Of a DNA stretch of 64,000 bases, positions 50,097 through 58,514 are shown one piece after another; the stretch's first letter is position 1; each line of letters opens with the position of its first letter. The translations under genes were made by a program, and so were the position numbers. This DNA is from Penium margaritaceum (Eukaryota; Streptophyta; Zygnematophyceae; Desmidiales; Peniaceae): positions 1 through 64,000 of the forward strand of contig SZWC01001165.1 in assembly GCA_023375785.1 (NCBI GenBank), written 5' to 3'. The notes beneath the pieces were generated by a model. The model made no database searches and was not told the DNA's origin. It was given only the letters and a program-made list of their open reading frames with translations.

Positions 50097-50616
50097 CCTT
50101 ACCCCTTCAAGAGTTCCTGCTCACCCTACCTCCTCTCTGCTGTGCAGGGACTCAGGTGTGTGGCTGTCAGCAGTGCAGTGGAGGGCCAACAAAATTTCGG
50201 CAGCAATTCGCCGGGCCCACTTTGGGCCCAGTTTTTGGATGAGAGCCGTTCGCTCTGGGAGTGCACCTTAGACTGCGTCAGGGACACTGCAGCCAACCCC
50301 CCCCGACCCGTCCCTGCCCTCTCTCAGCCCCAACCTGGTTTTCACCCACTGTTTGGGTGGTCTTGGGGCGGGTATGGAGTGATGGCGCCGTCGTGGGCCC
50401 CCAATTCCTGTCGCGGCGTCTCCCTTGCCTAGGCGACGACCTAGGCACCCTGGCGGAGACGCCCTAGGGCTCCCACGAGCCCTGGATACCACTGGCCGCA
50501 GTGGAGGTGGCCTCCTGCGCCCTCTTGGGTCGGCCGCGATCACGGTCCGACCCCTTTTTTCGGCGCCTACAGCACCGTCTGGCCGCCTTCAGGCCCGCGC
50601 AAGTGCTCTGATACCA

Positions 50617-51176
50617 TGAGAGTGCAAAAACGAACAGTTTGGGACCAGTCCCATGGCGTTTGGTGAAGTGTAGACTGCGTTAGAGGTGAAAGTGTATGGC
50701 GACCTAGGTTAATCTCCTAGTAAGAGCCCATCGAGCTCTTGCGGGTGAGACTCGCTAACTGAGTCTCACCCATCGGCTGGCGAGCGAAGCTCGCCGGCCC
50801 AAAAGCGAAGCGAGGGCGAAGCCCTTGCTTGACCCTCAAAAGAGGGATCCTAAACTCGGATACCCCAAATCGGGGTCCGAGACAAAACCCGGTCAACGAG
50901 CCTACATTAGTCCAGGAGACATCCAGTCAACGGACTAATCTAGTTATCCTAAGGTGGTGAGCATTGCATGTAAGATTCAGCATCTAGTTTTACTAGACTG
51001 CATCGGGCCATGCGGCCAGGGCGGAGGTGACCACACTAGGGCGCGAAGCCCCGAGGCCATGAGAACGCCCGTCGGAATGTCGCACTCATGGTGCGTCACC
51101 TCCACTCTCTGAGCCAGCATGCCCTGCGCACTCACGGCCACACCAATGGAGAGATATATATACGCAGGGATTAACA
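50617..51176 (-). repeat. 5' LTR of copia H
   Basis: 560 bp, about 39 bp longer than the 3' LTR through one extra segment near 50869-50910. The initiator-Met primer site TGGTATCAGAGC directly follows it on the minus strand. Confidence 0.95.
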
Positions 51177-51181
51177 GTGCC

Positions 51182-53820
51182 TTCAGTGAAAGACCAAGAA
51201 GAAACCCTTTAAGCACAATGATATGCATGCTCTTGTACCCCTCTACCTCATCCACTCTGATATGAGTGGTCCCTTTTGCGTACAATTGAATGGAGGCAAC
51301 AGATTCTTCTTCACCTGTATCGACAAAAAGAAGCCACACGGTCTGGATGCAAATTCTTGAAAATAGAAGGTGAGGTGAAGGGAAATTAGTAAGCCTTTTT
51401 CTTTAATGGTTGAGCGAGAGAGTGGTAAGAAGGTGAAGGCATTTAGGACTGAAAATGGGGGAGAGTACGAAGCTCGCAGGGTGTGACTCAAGATATAGAG
51501 CATTGAACACCAGATTACCACCCACTTCTCACCTAAAAACAATGGCGTAGCAGAGCAGATGTACCAGACCCTCCTCGGCATGAAAAATTTCATGGTCTTT
51601 TACTCCGAGCTGCCTCCTAGGTTCTGAGTTGAAGCAGCACGTGCGACTACCTTTCTTGTGAATCTCACACATGTAGTAGCTCTATGAAGGAGAGACAAGA
51701 AGAAACAGACAGGTTGGTTGAAGACGCCGTAAGAAGCAAGGTAAGGCGAGAAGGTGGATGCCTCCCATTTGAAGGTGTTTGGTTGCACTGGCTTTGCCAA
51801 GGTCCAGGTTGGTGAGGACCCTGGAAAGATGGATGTAAGAGTGTAAAGTGTATCTTCATCGGCTATTTCACTGCCCACAGAGCTTACAAAATGTGGGACC
51901 AAGGAGCCAGGAAGATCATCCGTAGCAAAGATGTAGATTTCCATGAAAACTTTGTGGATAAGGGAGAGCTTCTTGAACTTGAGAACACTCCCAAACAGGA
52001 AGAATGGATCACCCTCCTGGAGGAGAGAGACAAAGCACTAGCACATTGGCATGTGTATGGTCTGGTTTGTGCAACAGAGAGAGGAGCTGATGAAGATGAC
52101 TCGGAGGAATCAGACTCCAAGTCCAACGTATCTGACCCTACTGACCATGAGGAGGATTCCTCTCCCATCATCAACGACGAAGCAGACCTACAACCTCCAC
52201 ATTAACAGTATAAGCCAGCAGGTCCAAGGAGCGGTTCACTTCTCAAAGTTCTTTGGTAACATTAGGACACAAATATGGGTGAATGGACAGAATTCAATCA
52301 TTCGTTCCAGATTCAATAGGAGCCTACTTCTTTCGTAGAGGCACTCACTCAGCCTGTCAAAGCTAATGAGGATGAAGCATTACACAGTGAACTCAACTCC
52401 ATCGAGGAGAATGGGACATGGGTGCTGGTGGACGGACCGGCCAGGGCTCACATGGTGTGGTCCAAGTAGGTGCTAGAAGTAAAACAGAAAGGGGATGTCA
52501 ATATAGACAAGTCCAGAGCTCGAGTGGTGACAAAGGCATTCTTTCCATGCCACGGTAGAGAGTACGATGAGACCTTTGCTCTTGTTGCAACGTTTGCCTC
52601 CATCTGATGAATGCTCGACATCGTTGCTTTCAGAACATGGAAGTCAACCTGATGGATGTCAAGACAACCTTTCTTTAAGGAATTTTTTCACAAGGAGGTG
52701 CTAATTGAGATTCCAAAGGGGTTTGATGCTCCCAAGGACAAGGTGTGCAGTTTGAAAAGAGTGCTCTATGGGCTTAAACAGGCCCCAAGATTTTGGAACC
52801 AAGAAATGGATACATTTATGGCTAAGGAGTCCTTCACGCACTGCGACAACGATCCTAGCATGCACGTGTACGAGAAGTTACAAAGGGACTATGTTGGTTA
52901 CCATGTACGTTGATGACCTGATTCTTTGTCTTCTCCAATGGGGCTGTTTTATGATCTCAAGGGACAAAATGCAAGAATGTTTAAGATGAAGGACATGGGT
53001 CCTCTTGACTACTACCTTGAAATTACCATTAAGCGTGACAGAGAAGCAGTTACCATCATCCTAACCCAGATAAAATATATCAACTCCATCCTCAGACGTT
53101 ACAACATGGCAGACTACAAGCCTGCCAGCACACCTATGAGTTTGGAGTGCAAGCTCTCCACTTTGTCTCCATCCAGAAAAGTGGAGAAAACAGACATATA
53201 GGATATTCCACATCAGTCTATGGTGGACAGCCTGATATCTGCCATGGTCACCACCGAACCAGATATGGCCCATGCTATTGGGCAGGTGAGCCCGTTTGTG
53301 GAAAACGCTGGTCCACTGCACTGACAGGTTATGAAGCACATCATACACTATCTTAAGGGAACATGGCATGTGGGGCTCCGGTTTGGAGGCATCGTTGGAT
53401 CCGCTTCAGTTTTTCTCACGTACTACACCAACGTGGAACTGGGAGACTGGATAGACAAAAGAAAATCGACCTCAACCTTTGTGTGTATGTTGAATGGAGG
53501 CACTGCCAGTTGGGCAAGTCACAATGAGGAATGTGACTCTGTCAAAATCTAAAGCCAATTACATTGCCTTGGCTGAGGTATGTAAAGAGATGCAGTGCCT
53601 ACACAGCTTGCAATCTAAGATGAAGACACCACAGGCAACGACAACGGTCATTAAGATTGATAACATGAGCGCCATTGACATATCGAAGAACCCAATCCTC
53701 AACAGGAATACAAAGGACATTATAATCTGCTACTACTATGCTCATAGATTGGTTTACAAGCATAAAATGGAGCTCGAGTATGTCGGTACCAAGCTGAACT
53801 AGGCTGATATGCTTACAAAG
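51182..53820 (+). pseudogene. Copia G integrase, RT and RNase H remnant
   Basis: Right of H the integrase resumes (LIHSDMSGPFCVQLNGGNRFF near 51.25-51.31 kb, then TENGGEYEA near 51.45 kb). RT landmarks are ELNSIEENGTWVLVDGPA (about 52.39-52.44 kb), REYDETFALVATFASI, EIPKGFDAPKDKVCSLKRVLYGLKQAPRFWNQEMD (52.71-52.81 kb) and the catalytic YVDDLIL near 52.90-52.92 kb. RNase H carries KRKSTSTFVCMLNGGTASWAS and KANYIALAEVCKEMQ (53.46-53.60 kb) and ADMLTKPLDKDVHQ near 53.80-53.84 kb. Many breaks. Confidence 0.8.
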
Positions 53821-53899
53821 CCACTGGACAAGGATGTCCACCAGGGGGGCAGACAAGGTATTGGTATGGCCAACACAGGCGATGAAGAATGATCATGGC

Positions 53900-54661
53900 A
53901 GCTGACACAAGGTGCAAGCAAGATATTTGTTGAATATGTTTGTCCCTTGTTTACTGTTTGAAGACGAATCAGGAATACTCTGCCCCCTGTGGAGGTATGA
54001 CCCCTAGGTCCACTATAGGTTAACTCATCTATGCTCTGTCTCATGTGAGATATGACATGTGAGCACAACATGTGGGAAAATGGTTAACTTGGCCATTTTG
54101 TTAATTTGGCCGAGTGAGAGGTCATGAGTTTGACCCTGGCCCCATGCACATCTTGATTGTGAAGGAATCTTTCGAGAAATGAAGTCCTTAGCTTCCTTGA
54201 AGCTACATGGTTGGTGTTCCAACTTGGCACTTGGATGCATGTATGTCAAGCTCATGGTGCAAGTCTATTGGTGATGTGGATGGATCATGCCATTACTCAA
54301 GAATGTGCTTTTGAGTCTTAGGTCTGAATAGACATGAGCTCTTCTTGAGATGTAACGCTAATGTGCTAGTAGTGTTGAGGGTGAAGTGTATGCCTAATTT
54401 ATCTTGGGGCGATAACACATGCATGCAAAGGAACAAGGTGCATGAACCGTTGTGAGATTTTTGGTTTCACAGCTTCTCTGCCAGAGGCAGTAAGCTCAAT
54501 AGATAATGGACAGGTGCCCAACGATGGTAGCACACGATGCCATGAAACAAGAGCTCGTGACTTCCATGAGGAAGAATGTGATGTGTGAGGTGATCATGGA
54601 GCACTCAAGGATCATGCCAGAGAGGTGCATACACATCACGTGTCTGGATCTTGCTGTTAGC
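53900..54661. other. Stretch after copia G, no assignable gene
   Basis: Probably includes G's 3' LTR, whose start would lie near 53.99 kb after CTGTGGAGG, but no partner copy was found. No domain was recognised on either strand. Confidence 0.35.
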
Positions 54662-54880
54662 TCTAGTGGGTGTGGAGGCACCCTCAAAGATGCCTAGCCC
54701 TCACTGATGTGTGCTACCAATGTTTGGGAAAGCCCCTTGACACCAATGGTAAAGATTGTGGAGCACAATGATCACATACTTTGAGTGGAAAGAAACCCGT
54801 TGCATTCAGGTTAAATGAATTGAAACACAATTTTGTTCCTTAGCATGACATCATTACTTCAGATCTTAAAGTGAAGTTTT
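54662..54880 (-). repeat. Partial LTR and leader of the E/J copia family
   Basis: Aligns with 56488-56705: the LTR edge TGCCTAGCCC at 54691 matches TGCCTAGCTC at 56519. The similarity runs on for about 30 bp outside the LTR (GTGGGTGTGGAGGCACCCTC against GTGGGTGTGGATGCACCCTC), so both copies keep an LTR-leader junction. Only the U5-side part of this LTR remains. Confidence 0.75.
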
Positions 54881-54884
54881 CACA

Positions 54885-56487
54885 TCTATTTGGTGAACTT
54901 CGTAGTCGCGCGCTGCTGCCACGGAGAGGATGGTACAGATGAAGGAAAACTTTGTCACCAGTGCAATGGTGTCACCGTAGTACTCATCCATCCACTGGGT
55001 GTATTCCTTCACCACCAGCTGCTCCTTGTACCACTACACCTTCCACTCCTTTGTGAGAATTTCCTTGAAGATCCACTCAGAGCCGATAATCTTCTCACCC
55101 TCCAGCCTGTCGATCGGCTCCCAAGTTGTATTTTCTTTGTGGACGATGAGTTCAAAAGTTTTAGCTCCCTCCCACTCAGCCCCATCCTTCCGCTGCAATG
55201 CCTCCTTGACGGTCTCGGGCTCCTCCTACACCAAAATGCTCGAGCGAACCCAATCCAGATGTCCTCCGTAGCATCATACTCCTTTCACGTCTGCTTCTCC
55301 GAGGTTCTGGCTGTTGAGGCTACTACTGATTCTGCCGCTGTTGTTCCTGTTGCTGCTGTCTCTTCATGCCACTTGTGCCGGTGGCCTACTCCTCCTCTCT
55401 TGGATATTGTGGAGATGTTGGCTCACTACCTGCCTCCTCATTCAAATCCAGTGCTGACGGTGCTTTGGACTCATTGTCTGACTCAATTGAATGCAAATCA
55501 GCCATTCCTCCATCCCCCAGATGGTTCCATCCGGTTGGATCCGATCGGACGTCACCCTCTTTTGCGTCATCATGCATCTCCCCCTCAAGGCGTGGGAGCC
55601 ACTCCCCCTCCTTTGAGAGACCCTTTTCCTTTTCCGTCCAACAGTTGTCCTCGTTGTACGTGACATTATGAATCTTCACAATCTGCTACCTCCGCGGGTC
55701 AAAGAGCCGGTATGCCTTGCTCTCATTTTCATACCCCACAAAGATGAACCGGCGAGTCCGTAGGTTGAGCTTGTCCCGCCCCTCCTATGCCTGCACAATA
55801 GCATGTGAAATGTAACCAAACGTGTGGAGGTGAGTCATAGTTGGCTTCCTTCTTGAGATGACATCCACCTTGGACTCTGCGTCTTTCATCGACTTTGTCG
55901 ACGTCAGCTTCATGATGTACGCCATTGTCTGTGGAGTCTCGTCCCAATACCACCACAAGAGGCCTGCATTGCTTAACATGGATTGGACCATGTTGAGGAT
56001 GGTACAGGTTGCCCTCTCGGTGATGCCGTTCTGTTGTAGAGAATGTGGCGTCAGTTTCTGCCACTTGATCTCCCTTGCTATTCATCCACCCTGAGCACTC
56101 CTCGTGCACATCGCTTGCATAACACATTTGCCTTCTGCTTCATCTCCCATGCAATTGTTGCCACAAACTCCTGCAAGCATGACAAGAGATTACTCTTCCT
56201 CTTGATGATGTAGAGGTAGAGCTTGCAACTGTGATTGTTGATAAAGGTCACAAAGCAGCTAGCACCTCTTATGGAGCTCTCAAACAATCCGCACACGTCT
56301 CTGTGTACCACCTCCAAATTCACGGTTGCGTGCATCCTCTTCCTTGCAAACAGCGGACGCTTTACCTTGCCGATGACACAAGGCTCACACACAGCTTCCT
56401 TGGCTGCCTTGATTGTTGTGGGTGCAATTTGGAAGATGCGGTGGTACCATAGGTTCAGGTTTCCTTTATCCTTCATCATGAGTGCTG
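54885..56487 (-). pseudogene. Copia pol fragment I (pre-integrase, integrase, start of RT)
   Basis: On the minus strand, starting at the right: LWYHRIFQIAPTTIKAAKEAVCEPCVIGKVKRPLFARKR (pre-integrase), VVHRDVCGLFESSIRGASCFVTFINNHSCKLYLYIIKRKSN (integrase start, 56.18-56.31 kb), integrase C-terminal pieces near 55.7-55.9 kb, and the RT entry near 54.9-55.2 kb. Gag, protease, the rest of RT and RNase H are missing. Motif wording is close to copia E, so it belongs to that family. Many breaks. Confidence 0.75.
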
Positions 56488-57070
56488 GCACTAGTGGGTG
56501 TGGATGCACCCTCAAGGATGCCTAGCTCTTGCTGATACACGCTACTAGTGTTTGGGCATCCAATGGACATCAATGGTGAAGAGTGTGGAACACAAGGATC
56601 ACAGATGTGAGTGGGAAGAACAGGTCGCATTCTGTAGAACTGAATCAAAACAGGTTTTTGTGAGTGAGATTACATCAGATCCTTATACCCTGTGATCTAA
56701 GCTTTCCAATGCATCCAAGCAAGCCCAAATCGGAGCAATAGAGCCCCTGCTACGGCCGTCGAAGGAACCCTTAGTGGAGTCATCCACCTTGCATTGCTCG
56801 CTAGGCAACGGGAGGCGCTTCGATGATGTCTTCATCGAAGCGCCTTTCCTCGCCCAGAAGTCAAGGAGAAGTTCACCCTGGTTAGGGAGGTCCTTGTGGT
56901 CACTTCATTCATGCACCTCGTGCATTTGGAGCTCGTTGGGGACGAACTTGGATCACTGGCGGTGGGATTATCTCGCCACCCATGGCGGGGACAAGATTCC
57001 ACCCATCCAACACTCAAATTTTGGGCTAGACTAACTTTCTTAACACTCACTCAAATCAAGCGATTCAAAG

Positions 57071-58376
57071 TGAGGTATAGTTAAATTGTCCCCTTTTTAT
57101 GCACCACACAATAAGTGTATAAGAAATATGCATTTTGGTAGTTTCTTGGTAGTTATTTTGGGACCTAGTCATGTTATGTTCACTTGGAGAACTATGTAGG
57201 TTCTACGCTTGCCATGAAACCTGGATGTAAAAACTTTAACTCGAAGAAAAACCACAGGACATAAAGTGTGTTTCCCTTAGTAGACGTATTTCTGTCTTCC
57301 AAGTTTATGCACATGTATTTGTAGATTCTGGGAGCAAACCTGTGTTGTTCGAACCTAATTTCGACAAAATCGGTGCTATTGAGAATGTTTTTGCCACACG
57401 TTCTACACTCTTTCTTTACCCCCCTCGCTACCGGAGTTCGGCCTCCCCCCCCCCCCAAACATCAAAGTGTATTAGGCGAATGTATATGATGCGTGTATTA
57501 AAGGATACGTGATAGACATGTAAGAAGATACAATAATGTACAGTAAACTAGTGAACAAATACATGGTGAGCACAATACACGCCCTGAGACACTGCCCTTG
57601 TACATTCGGTCATTGGCGGGGGGGGGGGGGGGTCCAGCCGGAGACCAGCCCCCCCTCCCCCCCCCCCCAAAGGCTAGAGTATATTGGTGAAATGTATATG
57701 GGCAGTGTATCTGGTTTATGTGGCTGAAGCAGAAAAAAATACACTAATGGACAGGGGGGCCCTATCGCTTTTGCAAAGTGGTAAACCGTCGATGTACAGA
57801 TATTGACGATCATGATTTAACAGAAGAAGTCTGTAAACGTCAACATCCAAGATTATGCATTAATGTATCGTTGCGAATGGTTTGAATGTAGGGTCCGAAC
57901 CCGCCCCCCCCCCCCCCCCCCCCACACGATAGAAGGCAACCTGCTAGGTCCCGCTACCGCGGGGCCCAGCAGGAGCACGGGCAAGCAAAAAAAAAAACCC
58001 CAACCCCCCCAATGTGACTGCGGAAGGGTTATGGTTCTTTGATGTTTTGGGTCAAGAAATAGGCACTGTTATTCCTTACAGTTGTAACACATTTAATGCA
58101 AAAGCACAAATGTACGTCTGTTTTTGCAAACTGTAAGTGGAGTTGTAGAGCACTTAACCATGGATTTTTTTTGTGCTTTATTTTTTTGGGCAAACATTCT
58201 ACGAAGTTTTCTATGTTAAAATGTTGAAATACATTTGTGTGTATTTTTGTGAACACACACTGTAAACTAAGTTCTGTTGCATTTTCCATGAACGTACCAC
58301 AAAACTTCTAAATGCATGTATTTACTATGTACACTGTATGACAAGTGTATGTTTTAGGGGTGATTAACCATAAATG
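57071..58376. mobile_element. Non-autonomous DNA transposon K
   Basis: Interrupts the LTR above. The flanks carry TTCAAAG on both sides (57064-57070 and 58377-58383), a 7-bp duplication, or 8 bp with one mismatch. The ends form diverged inverted repeats: the left TATAGTTAAATTG-CCCC and the right, on the reverse strand, TATGGTTAATCACCCC, continuing with partial similarity for about 55 bp. There is no transposase; the longest open frame is under 90 codons. Inside are several long C or G runs and a roughly 200-bp unit repeated twice in diverged form. An 8-bp duplication would suit hAT, but the ends do not allow a firm family name. Confidence 0.75.
57445..57923. repeat. Diverged 200-bp tandem units with homopolymer C/G tracts in K
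   Basis: C run at 57445-57456, G run at 57618-57632, C runs at 57649-57668 (one T inside) and a 20-base C run at 57904-57923. After the first and third tracts the sequence is similar for about 90 bp (CAAAG..GTATATTGG..AATGTATATG), spaced about 210 bp, indicating an old tandem duplication that includes the tract. Confidence 0.7.
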
Positions 58377-58514
58377 TTCAAAGCTGGAACTTGCATGGAA
58401 AAATCCAAGAAATCCAAATCTAAAGTCAGATCAGGTGTTCGACCACTCCTCAATGGTCGAGCCAGGGAGTACGGTCAACGGCACTCATGGCAAGGGGCAC
58501 ACCATGTCAACAAT

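Larger units (their letters stand above)
44886..51176 (-). mobile_element. Young Ty1/copia element H nested in G
   Basis: LTRs are 44886-45406 (3') and 50617-51176 (5'), about 96% alike by eye. On the minus strand each starts TGTTAATCCC and ends CACTCTCA. The primer-binding site TGGTATCAGAGC abuts the 5' LTR (reverse strand, 50605-50616) and CCAAGGGGGCG precedes the 3' LTR. A perfect target duplication GTGCC flanks it. It carries gag with knuckle, protease, integrase, RT and RNase H in copia order. It looks nearly whole, with about two breaks, and is the youngest element of the window. Pol resembles copia lineages known from green algae and early plants, an impression only. Confidence 0.96.
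43430..53900 (+). mobile_element. Old Ty1/copia element G, split by copia H
   Basis: Plus-strand copia parts lie on both sides of H: gag (43.54-44.1 kb), protease region and pre-integrase (44.18-44.88 kb), then H (44886-51176), then integrase (51.18-51.66 kb), RT (52.36-53.16 kb) and RNase H (53.34-53.82 kb). The 5-bp target duplication GTGCC (44881-44885 and 51177-51181) shows that H landed in G's pre-integrase region. LTRs of G were not identified; a purine-rich tract (CTGTGGAGG) near 53.985-53.993 kb may precede its 3' LTR. G is broken in well over ten places. Confidence 0.85.
56519..58514 (-). repeat. LTR of the E/J copia family, interrupted by DNA element K
   Basis: Right edge: on the minus strand it starts TGTTGACATGG (58514) after GGTGCATGGGGTAGAT. 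Left edge is TGCCTAGC (56519). Removing the 1,306-bp insert K and one copy of its target duplication leaves about 683 bp, the same as the 678-685 bp LTRs of copia E, with which it aligns throughout. It also contains a perfect 14-bp-arm hairpin at 56813-56845. Confidence 0.85.
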
